Of a stretch of 64,000 nucleotides of DNA, positions 1 to 8,089 are shown piece by piece (position 1 is the stretch's first letter; each line of letters begins with the position of its first letter). Position numbers and translations under genes: made by a program. Below the pieces are notes generated by a model. That model made no database searches, was not told the DNA's origin, and worked only from the letters and a program-made list of their open reading frames with translations. The stretch covers positions 1 through 64,000 of the forward strand of contig NZ_BDCJ01000011.1 in assembly GCF_001613445.1 (NCBI RefSeq), written 5' to 3'. This stretch comes from Nocardia grenadensis NBRC 108939 (lineage in GTDB: Bacteria; Actinomycetota; Actinomycetes; Mycobacteriales; Mycobacteriaceae).

Positions 1-5
1 GGCCC

Positions 6-1802
6 TCAGGAGCGTTGTTCGTCGTAGGACTCGGCAGCGCGGCCCGCAGCCGCGGCGGTATCGGCTGCCTCGGCCCAACCCAGCCAGCGTCCCGCGCCGT
101 GGGCGGGTTCGGCGTAGCCGTCGGTGGTGCGCACGATCCGCGCACCGGGGCGTTCGAGCCAGCGGACGATCACCGCGACCTCGTCCGGGGACGCGCCGAG
201 TAGTGGCGGTAGCCGGAGGTCGGCGCCGGTGAGGGGCAATTCGCCCGGGTCCGGCGCCCCGGGTTCCGACCCGGTGGGGCGTACGGTCTGCGCGGCGGCG
301 ACGATCTGCTCGACTACCGGCATCGGCGGGATGCCGCGCGCGGCCGTGCCCGCCCCGGCGAGCCGGCCGTGCCGGATTACGGCGAATTCCCAACCGCCGG
401 CGCCGTCGGGATGCGCGACGATCAGTTCGGCGGGACGGGCCACTGCGGCCAGCCGCTGGGTGCGGCGTAGCGCGCGGATGAGGGCGGCGGTCCGGTCCCG
501 CAGCCGCGCCGCGGATTCGTACTGTTCGTTCGCCGCGTAATCGTCGATCCGGGCCAGCAGGGTGCGGACCGCGGCATCGTCGGCGCCGGTGAACAGGGCA
601 CGAGCGGCCGCGGGGGCCGCCGCGTAGGCCGCCGCCGCCCGCGGTTCGGGGGCCGCGGCCGGGCAACCGCCGACGGCCATCGGAGCGCAAGTGTGCAGGG
701 CCGTCCGGGACAGGCGGGTGGTGCAGGTACGCAGACCGCAGTACTCGGCCAACGTGGCAGCGATCTCGGCGGCCGCGGCACGGGCGTGGAAGGGGCCTAC
801 CGCCGGACCGCCGGGGTCACGCACCAGCGTCAGCCGCGGGAAGGCCTCGGCGGTGAGCGCGATCCACCAGGCGCGTTTCGGGAATTTGGACCGCCGGTTG
901 TAGGGCGGGGTATGCGCGACGAGCAGCCGCAGCTCCCGGACACCGGCCTCCAGCCCGTGCGCGCACACCACATGATCGACCCGGGTGGCCAGCTGCACCA
1001 TCTCCCGGATCCGGCCCCGGGTCTCCGAGCCGGTGAAATAACTGCGCACCCGCCGGCGCAGATTCACCGCGGTGCCTATATAGAGGACCTCGTCCGACGG
1101 TCCCCGGAAGAGGTAGACACCGGGCGCGGCGGGCAGGTCGACGGCGAGGGCGCGTTTGGCCCGCTGCCCGGCGGTGACCTCGGGCAGATAGTCGATCAGT
1201 TCGGTGAGGCTGTGTACCCCCTGGTTCCCCACCCGGCCGATCAGCGCGTGCAGGACATCCACGGTGGCGCGGGCGTCGTCGAGCGCGCGATGGGTCGGGG
1301 TGGTGCTCGCGCCGAGCACCTGGGCGAGCACCCCGAGCCGTACCGACGGCGCCTCGTCACGGCCGAGCACCCGCCGCGCGAGCCGGACCGTGCACACCAC
1401 TTGGGCGCGCGGCCACGGGGTCTCGGTGCGTGCCGCGGCGGCTTTGAGGAATCCCATATCGAAGCGGGCATTGTGCGCGACGAGGACCGCGCCGGCGGCG
1501 AACTCCAGGAATCCGGGCAGGACCGCTTCGATGGGTGGCGCGGCCCGCACCATCGCGGTGGTGATACCGGTGACCTGCACGACTGCCGGCGGTATGGACC
1601 GTCCGGGATCGACGAGGGTCGCGAATTCACCGAGCACTTCGCCCCCGCGTACCTTGACCGCGCCGATCTCGGTGATCGCGTGGTCGGCCGGGCTGGTGCC
1701 GGTGGTTTCCAGATCCACCACCACGAAGGTCGTGTCGTAGAGCGGAGTGTCGAGTTGGTCGAACGCCAGTTGCCGGGCAGGCAGCGGGGCGGGTTCGGAC
1801 AC
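6..1802 (-). CDS. DEDDh 3'-5' exonuclease fused to a GIY-YIG (UvrC-like) nuclease domain
   Basis: This is the actinobacterial exonuclease/UvrC-like fusion (Rv2191 type), a presumed cytoplasmic DNA-repair nuclease. Residues about 25-190 form a DnaQ-like domain: ExoI reads VVVDLETTG (D30 and E32), followed by HNARFD and [10 protein letters not shown] for the remaining metal and general-base residues. Residues about 225-300 are a GIY-YIG domain (GVYLF, then [13 protein letters not shown]), and a UVR-like hairpin ([10 protein letters not shown]) lies near residue 425. The 598-residue length fits the family. The GTG start at 1802 is the first usable one. It is transcribed away from the NlpC/P60 genes. 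Domain calls are seen in the sequence; the repair role is family knowledge. Confidence 0.88.
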   Translation of the reverse strand: MSEPAPLPARQLAFDQLDTPLYDTTFVVVDLETTGTSPADHAITEIGAVKVRGGEVLGEFATLVDPGRSIPPAVVQVTGITTAMVRAAPPIEAVLPGFLEFAAGAVLVAHNARFDMGFLKAAAARTETPWPRAQVVCTVRLARRVLGRDEAPSVRLGVLAQVLGASTTPTHRALDDARATVDVLHALIGRVGNQGVHSLTELIDYLPEVTAGQRAKRALAVDLPAAPGVYLFRGPSDEVLYIGTAVNLRRRVRSYFTGSETRGRIREMVQLATRVDHVVCAHGLEAGVRELRLLVAHTPPYNRRSKFPKRAWWIALTAEAFPRLTLVRDPGGPAVGPFHARAAAAEIAATLAEYCGLRTCTTRLSRTALHTCAPMAVGGCPAAAPEPRAAAAYAAAPAAARALFTGADDAAVRTLLARIDDYAANEQYESAARLRDRTAALIRALRRTQRLAAVARPAELIVAHPDGAGGWEFAVIRHGRLAGAGTAARGIPPMPVVEQIVAAAQTVRPTGSEPGAPDPGELPLTGADLRLPPLLGASPDEVAVIVRWLERPGARIVRTTDGYAEPAHGAGRWLGWAEAADTAAAAGRAAESYDEQRS

Positions 1803-2151
1803 GGCGGCAGGCTACCGGCCGGATACGACAGGTTCGCGGTACCGGACCGTAGTGCGCGATCCCGAGATGGGCGTCGAATCTGTCCGTATTCCCCGTCGGC
1901 GGACCACTCACCACCTAACTGTGCCCCAGTTCACATTCAATGTCCATTTGCTATTCAATTGCTCTGTTCGGTGGAAAATGGTCATGGAATCCAAAAGCAG
2001 GAGGCCGCGGCGGAGCAAACCGGAACGGACGCCTCAGCGCAGTCACTGTCCCCGCAGGGAGATCCGCCCGCTCGAACTGGGAAAAACGATCGATTCCGCT
2101 GCCGGCAACCCCGCCACGGGCGACGTCCGCACATCCTCGCCTCACCCCCAC

Positions 2152-2167
2152 GTAACCTCGGCGCAAT
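2152..2167 (+). promoter_or_regulatory. MtrA-like direct repeat, distal site
   Basis: GTAAC at 2152 is followed 11 bp later by GCAAT at 2163, a degenerate copy. MtrA sites in corynebacteria and streptomycetes are GTnAC-like direct repeats on one DNA face. Weak alone, but a better match lies 107 bp downstream. Confidence 0.25.
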
Positions 2168-2258
2168 TCGCCCCGACCCTGTGATTTCGCTCGCACAATT
2201 TGCCAGGCGAAAGCTGCGGGTCGCATGTTTATCGAGCCCAGGGGCTTTACAAATAGCC

Positions 2259-2275
2259 GTGATCTGTTCGTAATC
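2259..2275 (+). promoter_or_regulatory. MtrA-like direct repeat overlapping the NlpC/P60 promoter
   Basis: GTGAT (2259) and GTAAT (2270) are direct repeats with an exact 11-bp period. The second half overlaps the TAATCT box (2271-2276) that I read as the -10 element of the following NlpC/P60 gene. In Corynebacterium glutamicum MtrA represses NlpC/P60 genes, so position and target class agree. Binding is inferred, not shown. Confidence 0.4.
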
Positions 2276-2287
2276 TTTTCGAGACCT
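2269..2287 (+). promoter_or_regulatory. Promoter-like 19-mer shared by both NlpC/P60 genes, copy 1
   Basis: The 19-mer CGTAATCTTTTCGAGACCT differs at only two positions from the one at 3019-3037, and each sits 50-60 bp upstream of an NlpC/P60 start. TAATCT fits an actinobacterial SigA -10 (TAnnnT), which would place transcription start near 2283. A TTTACA (2246-2251) is a possible -35, though the 19-bp spacing is long. Confidence 0.45.
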
Positions 2288-2348
2288 CGCGGAGTTCGGC
2301 GTGCCATCGGCGGTGCGACCGGGCGGGGGAGATCGGAAGGACCGCATC

Positions 2349-2924
2349 ATGGCGTTCAACACCGTCAAGCGACAGGCACGGCGCGTAGCCGTAACCGGAG
2401 CCGTCGGCGCTGCCACCCTGGGCGCACTCCTGCTCCCCGCCGCACCGGCCGCCGCCCAGCCGGTGACCATCGACGGCTTCGGCACCTTCGAGGTGCCCAA
2501 CGAGATCCCGATCCCGGCGGGCATTCCCGGCGTGCAGGCGCCCGGCGCCGCGGTCGCACCGCCGTTCGTCACCCCCACCAAGACCGCGGGCCAGTTGGCG
2601 CTCGACGCCGCGCTCTCGAAGGTCGGCGCCCCCTACGTCTACGGCGCGGCCGGCCCGAACGCCTTCGACTGCTCCGGCCTGGTGCAGTGGTCCTACAGAC
2701 AGGCCGGACGCGAGCTACCGCGCACCAGCGACGCGCAGCTCGCCTCGGGTGCCCCCGTGTCGATGAACGCTCTGCAGCCCGGCGACGTCGTGTCGTTCTA
2801 CGGCGGCGGCCACTCCGGCCTGTACGCCGGCGATGGCAATGTCGTGCACGCCTCCACCGCGGGCTCCCCGGTCGCGGTCGCGCCCATCTCCTCCATGCCG
2901 GTCGCCGGCGCGCGGCGCTACTGA
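2349..2924 (+). CDS. Secreted NlpC/P60 peptidoglycan endopeptidase, single catalytic domain
   Basis: A small exported cell-wall hydrolase that should cut peptide stems of peptidoglycan. The ATG at 2349 is chosen because a GGAAGGA ribosome site lies just upstream; an in-frame extension to 2301 lacks one. A Sec signal peptide (charged start, then hydrophobic stretch, cut near APAAAQP) covers residues 1-36. The C40 domain occupies the second half: FDCSGLVQW contains the catalytic Cys and GGHSGLYAGDG the catalytic His. It has no coiled coil, unlike the next gene. 191 residues. The pair corresponds in order to two adjacent NlpC/P60 genes beside pimB' in Corynebacterium; it probably answers to the same MtrA-like control. 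Confidence 0.88.
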   Translation: MAFNTVKRQARRVAVTGAVGAATLGALLLPAAPAAAQPVTIDGFGTFEVPNEIPIPAGIPGVQAPGAAVAPPFVTPTKTAGQLALDAALSKVGAPYVYGAAGPNAFDCSGLVQWSYRQAGRELPRTSDAQLASGAPVSMNALQPGDVVSFYGGGHSGLYAGDGNVVHASTAGSPVAVAPISSMPVAGARRY

Positions 2925-3018
2925 GCGGCACCCGTGGGGCCTCCGGCGGGACCTGCCCGGCTCCGGCCGTCGGCCGGATCACCGGGCGGGATCACACTGG
3001 ACACCCCGCGGACCCGTC

Positions 3019-3037
3019 CGTAATCTAATCGAGACCT
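3019..3037 (+). promoter_or_regulatory. Promoter-like 19-mer shared by both NlpC/P60 genes, copy 2
   Basis: CGTAATCTAATCGAGACCT matches the copy at 2269-2287 at 17 of 19 positions and sits 53 bp before the second NlpC/P60 start. TAATCT would be the -10. It implies that the second hydrolase has its own promoter even though the genes are in tandem. The 11-bp upstream repeat partner is poor here (CGGAC). Confidence 0.42.
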
Positions 3038-3089
3038 TTACGGGCTACTTCGCACAGAGCGTCATACGGAGAGCGGGGCACGGCAGGCT

Positions 3090-4193
3090 GTGGCAGGACA
3101 CGAACAGCGGCAACGACGTCGGCGGGATCGGCGTCGCGGGCCCGGCCACAGGCGAGACCGGCATCCGGCACGCACCGCTCTGGCGGCCGGGCTCCTGGCC
3201 GCGGCCCTCTACGGCGGCGGCCCGGCGGGAGCCGATCCGGTCCCTGCGCCGACCTCGGCGAGCGAGGCGGTCCAGCAGATGATCGACCTGTCCCGGCAGG
3301 CCGAACAGCTCAATCAGCAGGCCCTCACCGCGCAGGCCGACCTCGACGCGAAACTGGCCGTCCAGCGCGACGCCGACGCCAAGGTCGCCGCAGCCGGAGC
3401 CGCCGTCGACGCCGCGCGCAACGAGGTGGCCCGGTACCGGCCGATGATCGACCGCACCGCCATCGCCGCCTATCAGGGCGCGCGCACCAACCGGTTGTTC
3501 TCGGTCCTGGTCAGCGACTCACCGCAGCAATTGCTGGACCAGATGTCCACGCTGGACGTGGTCGCCACCCAGACCTCCGACCAGCTGAAGCAGTACAAAC
3601 GCGCCACCGACGCCGCGACCACCGCCCAATCCGCGGCCCGTGCCGCCGCCGATACCGCCCGTGCCGCCACCGAACAGGCGAATACCGTGCGGGACGATGT
3701 CGGGCGCAAGCAGACCGATCTGCAGAACGCGGTGGCGCGGGTCATCGAAGTCTGGGGCAGTTTGTCGACCGCGGACCGGGCCGCCCTGGCCGGCTCCCCC
3801 TTCCCACCCGGATTCGACCGCGACAGCCTGCTGCGCGATCTGGTACCCGGCAGCGGCACCAGCGCCCTGGCCGCCGGGCTCACCCGTGTCGGCGATCCCT
3901 ATGTCTGGGGTGCCACCGGGCCCGACCAGTTCGACTGCTCCGGCCTGGTGCAGTGGGCATTCAAGCAGGTCGGCAAGGACGTGCCGCGCACCAGTTCGGC
4001 GCAGGCCGCCTACGGCACCCCCGTGGGCCGCGACGAACTGCAGCCCGGCGACGTCGTCTTCTTCTACGACGACATCTCCCACGTCGGCATCTACGCCGGA
4101 AACGGGCTCATGCTGCACGCGTCGACCTTCGGCGTCCCGGTGGCCGTGGCCCCCATGGATTCCACGCCATACCACTCCGCCCGGCGCTACTGA
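3090..4193 (+). CDS. Secreted NlpC/P60 hydrolase with N-terminal coiled coil (Rv2190c type)
   Basis: An exported D,L-endopeptidase of the RipA/Rv2190c kind. From the GTG at 3090 an Arg-rich start is followed by a hydrophobic signal (LAAGLLAAALYGG) with cleavage near AGADP. Residues about 50-225 are a long Ala/Gln/Asp-rich coiled coil, which in RipA-type proteins shields or positions the catalytic domain. The C-terminal C40 domain has FDCSGLVQW (Cys), SHVGIYAGNG (His) and ends in the same RRY as its upstream paralogue. 367 residues. The exact start is uncertain: no strong ribosome site is visible and an unusually long basic N-region precedes the hydrophobic core. Confidence 0.86.
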   Translation: MAGHEQRQRRRRDRRRGPGHRRDRHPARTALAAGLLAAALYGGGPAGADPVPAPTSASEAVQQMIDLSRQAEQLNQQALTAQADLDAKLAVQRDADAKVAAAGAAVDAARNEVARYRPMIDRTAIAAYQGARTNRLFSVLVSDSPQQLLDQMSTLDVVATQTSDQLKQYKRATDAATTAQSAARAAADTARAATEQANTVRDDVGRKQTDLQNAVARVIEVWGSLSTADRAALAGSPFPPGFDRDSLLRDLVPGSGTSALAAGLTRVGDPYVWGATGPDQFDCSGLVQWAFKQVGKDVPRTSSAQAAYGTPVGRDELQPGDVVFFYDDISHVGIYAGNGLMLHASTFGVPVAVAPMDSTPYHSARRY

Positions 4194-4238
4194 CACCCGG
4201 AGCGACCCGGTCGACAGCACGCCAATACTGTTGGTCGC

Positions 4239-5363
4239 ATGGCTCGAACTCTGCTGGTTACCAATGATTTCCCGCCGCGGCCGGGCGGTATCCAGTCGTA
4301 TCTGCAGGCGCTGGCCGGGCAGCTGCCCCCGGACGATCTGGTCGTCTACGCACCGCGGTGGCGCGGGGACAGCCACACCCGATTCGACGCGAAACAGCCC
4401 TTCCAGGTGGTCCGCCACCCCACCACCCTCATGCTGCCCACCCCCGCGGTGCTGCGCCGCGCTCGAAAGGTACTGCGCGCCGAGGGCTGCGAATCGGTGT
4501 GGTTCGGCGCGGCCGCACCGCTGGCCCTACTCGCCGCGCCGCTGCGCCGCGCCGGCGCCCACCGAATCCTGGCGAGCACCCACGGCCACGAGGTCGGCTG
4601 GTCGATGCTGCCGGCCGCCCGGCAGGCGCTCCGGATCATCGGGGACCACACCGACGTCGTCACCTATGTCAGCAAATACACGCGTCGCCGGTTCGCCGCC
4701 GCGTTCGGACCCGATGCCGCCCTCGAATACCTGCCGCCCGGTGTGGACACCGAAACCTTCCGTCCCGATCCGGCCGCTCGCGCCGAACTGCGGAAGCGCT
4801 ACGGTCTCGGCGACCGGCCCACTGTGCTCTGTCTGTCCCGGCTGGTCCCGCGCAAAGGCCAGGACGTACTCCTGATCGCCATGCACCGGATCAAGGAACG
4901 AATCCCGGACGCCGTGCTCGTGATCGCCGGCAGCGGCCCCTACGAGGACCGGCTGCGCGGCCTCGCCGACGCCCTCGGCCTCACCGACGACGTGGTGTTC
5001 ACCGGCCGGGTGCCCGCGGCCGAACTCGCCGCCCACCACACCCTCGCCGACGTCTTCGCCATGCCCTCCCGCACCCGCGGCGCCGGCCTCGATGTGGAAG
5101 GTCTCGGCATCGTCTACCTGGAGGCCTCGGCCACCGGCGTCCCCGTGGTGGCCGGTACTTCGGGCGGTGCCCCGGAAACGGTGCTGGACAGCGAAACCGG
5201 GCGAGTGGTGGACGGCCGCCGCGCCGACCACGTCGCCGACGCGATCGCCGATATCCTCGCCGACCGCGACGCGGCCGCCGAAATGGGCGCCGCCGGAAGG
5301 TCCTTCGTCGAACGCCAATGGCGCTGGGACACCCTGGGCGCCCGCCTCCGCCAGCTGTTGTGA
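4239..5363 (+). CDS. pimB: GT4 mannosyltransferase of phosphatidylinositol mannoside synthesis
   Basis: The best match by order and motifs is PimB' (Rv2188c), which adds the second mannose from GDP-mannose to PIM1 at the cytoplasmic face of the membrane, feeding PIM, lipomannan and lipoarabinomannan. The GT-B glycosyltransferase 4 fold shows in the N-terminal NDFPPRPGGIQSY loop, in SRLVPRKGQDVL at the start of the nucleotide-sugar domain, and in EGLGIVYLEAS, where the EX7E-type acidic motif binds the sugar donor. 374 residues, the usual length. It follows the NlpC/P60 pair as in other mycolata. The ATG at 4239 is well placed after the previous stop. Confidence 0.87.
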   Translation: MARTLLVTNDFPPRPGGIQSYLQALAGQLPPDDLVVYAPRWRGDSHTRFDAKQPFQVVRHPTTLMLPTPAVLRRARKVLRAEGCESVWFGAAAPLALLAAPLRRAGAHRILASTHGHEVGWSMLPAARQALRIIGDHTDVVTYVSKYTRRRFAAAFGPDAALEYLPPGVDTETFRPDPAARAELRKRYGLGDRPTVLCLSRLVPRKGQDVLLIAMHRIKERIPDAVLVIAGSGPYEDRLRGLADALGLTDDVVFTGRVPAAELAAHHTLADVFAMPSRTRGAGLDVEGLGIVYLEASATGVPVVAGTSGGAPETVLDSETGRVVDGRRADHVADAIADILADRDAAAEMGAAGRSFVERQWRWDTLGARLRQLL

Positions 5364-5364
5364 T

Positions 5365-5522
5365 GCTGTGTTTATTTGCGGCGCCTGCGGCGCCGCGGGG
5401 TCGAGGCCCCGGAAGGTCCCGCCGTTCAGGCCTCGAGACTCGCGCCTGCGGCGCATGCACTTCGAGGCCTGAACTGCGGGACCGGCCTCGACCCTGTCAG
5501 GGCCTCGCCGAACTCGGCACCG
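5365..5522 (+). repeat. 158-bp palindromic intergenic repeat, copy A
   Basis: This stretch begins two bases after the pimB stop and is about 90% identical, over the same 158-bp length, to the reverse complement of 14958-15115. It starts GCTGTGTTTATTTGCGGCGCC. Inside, arms at about 5426-5447 and 5472-5493 (GGTCCCGCCGTTCAGGCCTC and its complement) form a long stem of roughly 22 bp around a GC-rich loop. No protein is credible; open frames across it in several directions are by-products of its palindromy. Confidence 0.75.
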
Positions 5523-5639
5523 GGAGGGCGCCGCTGTTCGTGAAAGCGATCAGACGCCAGGCCGCCCGGACGGTCGAGTCGATATGTGATCACGAACATC
5601 GAAGGCCGACGCAACCCGTACGCGTCGAGTTCTACGAGA

Positions 5640-5818
5640 CACCTCGAAAGGTTGAGGCCCGTCTCGCCCCTTGGCCGAAAGTGCTCAACGGTCGCACTCT
5701 ATGGACGGCCCACCGCGCATCGCATGCGCCGAAGGCTCGAGTCCCGAGGCCGAAACGGCGAGACCAAGGGGGCCGCAACCCCGCGCCGCCGCAGGCGGCG
5801 CCAAAAAACACAGCGCCG
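5640..5818 (-). repeat. Divergent relative of the 158-bp repeat with a hairpin insertion
   Basis: On the minus strand this begins GCTGTGTTTTTTGGCGCC and keeps the block order of the 158-bp element (GC hairpin, CCCC/GGGG stretch, GCGCATGCG core, GGGCCTC end), but the left palindromic arm is replaced by an AGTGCTCA hairpin (5680-5715). Together with 5365-5522 it makes a roughly 450-bp spacer with inverted GCTGTGTTT ends facing outward. Confidence 0.5.
5680..5715 (+). repeat. AGTGCTCA hairpin repeat, copy 1
   Basis: AGTGCTCAACGGTCGC, a CTATGGA loop, then ACGGCCCACCG. The family shares the AGTGCTCA box and a CTATGGA-like loop with the copies at 16620, 16767 and 16890. The stem here (CGGTcG with CcACCG) is the weakest of the four. 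Confidence 0.45.
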
Positions 5819-5855
5819 ATGAGCACTTTCTTCGCCATCTACTACGCTCACCCGG

Positions 5856-6236
5856 GTGAGCAGTATCCAGGTCGCGGACCAAACCTTCCTCGCCGCTCCG
5901 GGCCCCGCGGTGGCGGCTGCGCTGGCAGGCCCGGGACACTGGCGGCGCTGGTGGCCCGATCTCGAACTGGATATCCGGGAGGATCGGGGTGACAAGGGAA
6001 TTCGCTGGTCGGTGTCGGGCGCGCTGTCCGGCACCATGGAGGTGTGGCTGGAACCGTCGCTGGACGGCGTGATCCTGCACTACTTCCTCCATGCCGAGCC
6101 ACCGCAGCCGCTGCCGCCGCGCAAACTGGCCGCCGCCAACCGGGCGCGCCGGGTGGCGGGCAAGGTGATGTCGTTCGAGATCAAGGACCGTCTCGAGGAC
6201 GATCGCCCGGCCGGAGTCGCTCCGCACGACAACTGA
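5856..6236 (+). CDS. SRPBCC-like polyketide cyclase/dehydrase family protein (Rv2186c-like)
   Basis: A 126-residue protein matching in position and character the conserved hypothetical Rv2186c. The alternation of short strands and the C-terminal helix (KLAAANRARRVAGKVMSFEIKD) fit the START/SRPBCC lipid-binding cup, and the neighbouring gene is a clearer member. No catalytic residues are assignable. The GTG at 5856 lacks a strong ribosome site and lies directly after the repeat-rich spacer, so expression may depend on a promoter within that spacer. Its function is unknown; the setting suggests lipid or envelope metabolism. Confidence 0.7.
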   Translation: MSSIQVADQTFLAAPGPAVAAALAGPGHWRRWWPDLELDIREDRGDKGIRWSVSGALSGTMEVWLEPSLDGVILHYFLHAEPPQPLPPRKLAAANRARRVAGKVMSFEIKDRLEDDRPAGVAPHDN

Positions 6237-6278
6237 CGGATTTCGTACCGTACCGCCGAAAGGAACCCCTGAAACCCA

Positions 6279-6716
6279 ATGGCCGACCGGACCCAGAGAT
6301 CGATCGTCATCGCGGCACCCGCGCGGCAGGTGATGTCAGTTATCGCCGATCTGGCGTCCTACCCGGAGTGGGTATCGGCCGCCAAATCGGTGGAAGTCCT
6401 GGAGACCGGGCCCGACGGTCGGGCGCGTACCGCGCGCTTCGTGCTGGACGCGGGCGTGGTGAAGGACACCTACGTGCTGTCCTATACCTGGCAGCCGGAT
6501 GAGCTGGCCGTGAGCTGGACACTGGTGAGCGGTGACCTGCAGAAGACGCAGGAGGGCCGCTACGAGCTCGTCGAGCACCCCGGTGGTGTCACCGAGGTGC
6601 TATACGAACTGACCGTGGATCTGACGATCCCGATGATCGGGATGTTCAAGCGCAAGGCGGAGAAGGTGATCACCGATACCGCGCTCAAAGAACTGAAGAA
6701 ACGGGTCGAAGGCTGA
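6279..6716 (+). CDS. SRPBCC family protein (Rv2185c/TB16.3-like)
   Basis: A 145-residue SRPBCC protein with the typical opening (QRSIVIAAPARQVMSVIADL, then YPEWVSAAKSVEVLE), which builds the lipid-binding cavity of the polyketide_cyc family. It matches TB16.3 of M. tuberculosis in length and order. The ATG at 6279 follows GAAAGGA at an ideal distance. The final helix ends in a Lys-rich tail. It is 43 bp after the previous SRPBCC gene and immediately before the ArsA-like ATPase, an arrangement conserved in mycolata. Ligand unknown. Confidence 0.82.
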   Translation: MADRTQRSIVIAAPARQVMSVIADLASYPEWVSAAKSVEVLETGPDGRARTARFVLDAGVVKDTYVLSYTWQPDELAVSWTLVSGDLQKTQEGRYELVEHPGGVTEVLYELTVDLTIPMIGMFKRKAEKVITDTALKELKKRVEG

Positions 6717-6796
6717 CCGGGCCGCAGCGCTCGGGAGACGATGCCCGCGGCGGCGGCCGGCCCGCTCGCGGCGCGCGGTCGCGCACGCGGCTCGAA

Positions 6797-8089
6797 TTGT
6801 TCGTCGGTAAGGGCGGTGTCGGCAAGACGACACTGGCGTGTGCGCGTGCCATGAGTTGCGCCCGGGCGGGTCAGCGGATTCTGGTGGCCTCGCTCGACCA
6901 GGCGCATTCACTGGGTGACGCGCTCGGTTTCCGGTTCGCGCACGATCCGGGCGCCGTCCCCGGGATCATCCGGGTCGTTCCGGGCCTCGAGGTGATCGAA
7001 CTCGATTCGCTGGCGCTGCTCGAGGAGCGTTTCGGCGCACTCACCGAGCTGCTGCGCACCGATCCGGGTCACGATCACGGTATCGACCTGGCGGCCCTGG
7101 ACCCGGCCGAACTCACCGGTCTGCCGGGGGTGCAGGAGCTGCTGATGCTGGTGGAGATCGCCCAGTACGTGGCCGACGACGAATGGGACGCGATCGTCCT
7201 GGACTGTCCGCCGACGGCCGATATGCTGCGCATCGTCACCATGCCCGAGACCGTGCTCGGGTATCTGGACCGGGTCTGGCCACCACATCATCGGATGATG
7301 AGCTCGATCGGTACCGATATCCGCCGGGCCGTCCTGGCGGCGACCGTGCAGCGGGTCGTCACCGCGGTCGGCGAGGTCCGGGATCTGCTCGCCGACTCCG
7401 ACCGCACCAGTGCCCGGCTGATCACCCTGGCCGAACGGGTCGCGGTCGCCGAATCCGCCCGGGTGCGCTCGGCGACGGCACTGCTCGGATTGCGGCTGGA
7501 TGCGGTGGTGGTGAACAAGGTGCTCGCCGCGGTACCGCCACCCGGACCCGAACCGCAGCATCCCGCCGTGCGCTGGTACCTGAACCGCTGCGCCGAACAG
7601 TGGGATGTGATCTCCGGGTTGCAGCGGTCGATGCCGGAGGTCCCGATACTCGTCGCGGAGCATACCGGCGCCGAACCGGTGGGGCCGGTCCCGCTGGCGG
7701 CGCTGTCGTGCGTGGTCGCGGAGTCGGAGATGACGCCCGGAAGCGGAACCGACGGTGTCCGGCTCGACAGCGGGGGCGGGGCGCGCGACGATCCGGGTTC
7801 GGCGCCGATACCGGGAGACGGCACCGCGAGCACCGTGCCCGCGGTGCGACTGGAATCGGGGGCGGGGTTGCAGTCGGTGTACGCGATGCGTATCCATCTG
7901 CCGATCGCCGATCCGGCGACACTGCGCCTGGGACGAGTGGAGGACGATTTGATCGTGGGAGCGGACGGCGTCCGCCGCCGGCTACGCCTGGCGCCCGTCC
8001 TACGCCGCTGCACCGTAAGCACCGCCGAGCTGGACAACGGATACCTCGTCATCCGTTTCCGCCCCGACCCGCAGGAGTGGCCGAAGTGA
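6797..8089 (+). CDS. ArsA/GET3-like anion-transporting ATPase family protein (Rv2184c-like)
   Basis: A cytoplasmic SIMIBI-class P-loop ATPase. The deviant Walker A GKGGVGKTT is at the very N-terminus; LDQAHSLGDALG matches the switch I region and DCPPTADMLRI the switch II/Walker B region. A final segment of about 70 residues (from SVYAMRIHLPIAD) resembles the small beta domain that ends bacterial ArsA-like proteins. The start is doubtful: the TTG at 6797 would cut the first beta strand (LELFVGKGG). The frame is open upstream, and a CTG at 6713 overlapping the previous stop would restore a normal N-terminus; no ATG or GTG exists in between. Function in mycolata unknown. Confidence 0.8.
   Translation: MFVGKGGVGKTTLACARAMSCARAGQRILVASLDQAHSLGDALGFRFAHDPGAVPGIIRVVPGLEVIELDSLALLEERFGALTELLRTDPGHDHGIDLAALDPAELTGLPGVQELLMLVEIAQYVADDEWDAIVLDCPPTADMLRIVTMPETVLGYLDRVWPPHHRMMSSIGTDIRRAVLAATVQRVVTAVGEVRDLLADSDRTSARLITLAERVAVAESARVRSATALLGLRLDAVVVNKVLAAVPPPGPEPQHPAVRWYLNRCAEQWDVISGLQRSMPEVPILVAEHTGAEPVGPVPLAALSCVVAESEMTPGSGTDGVRLDSGGGARDDPGSAPIPGDGTASTVPAVRLESGAGLQSVYAMRIHLPIADPATLRLGRVEDDLIVGADGVRRRLRLAPVLRRCTVSTAELDNGYLVIRFRPDPQEWPK

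Larger units (their letters stand above)
1803..2348. other. 546-bp intergenic region upstream of the NlpC/P60 pair
   Basis: I see no credible gene here; open frames on either strand lack a ribosome site and family signal. The region is less GC-rich than its neighbours between 1910 and 2290. It carries the exonuclease promoter (minus strand) and the promoter of the first NlpC/P60 gene, including two GTnAY direct repeats spaced by 11 bp (2152-2167, 2259-2275). A c-di-AMP (ydaO) riboswitch was looked for, because these often precede cell-wall hydrolases in actinobacteria, and was not recognised. Confidence 0.5.

Noticed and set aside
1803..2348. Possible c-di-AMP (ydaO) riboswitch before the NlpC/P60 gene
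   Set aside because: Expected from other actinobacteria, but the conserved loop sequences were not found by eye. A covariance-model search would decide.
5426..5614. Small ORFs inside the 158-bp repeats that resemble each other
   Set aside because: They are similar only because the DNA is repeated and palindromic; no ribosome sites and reading direction is arbitrary.
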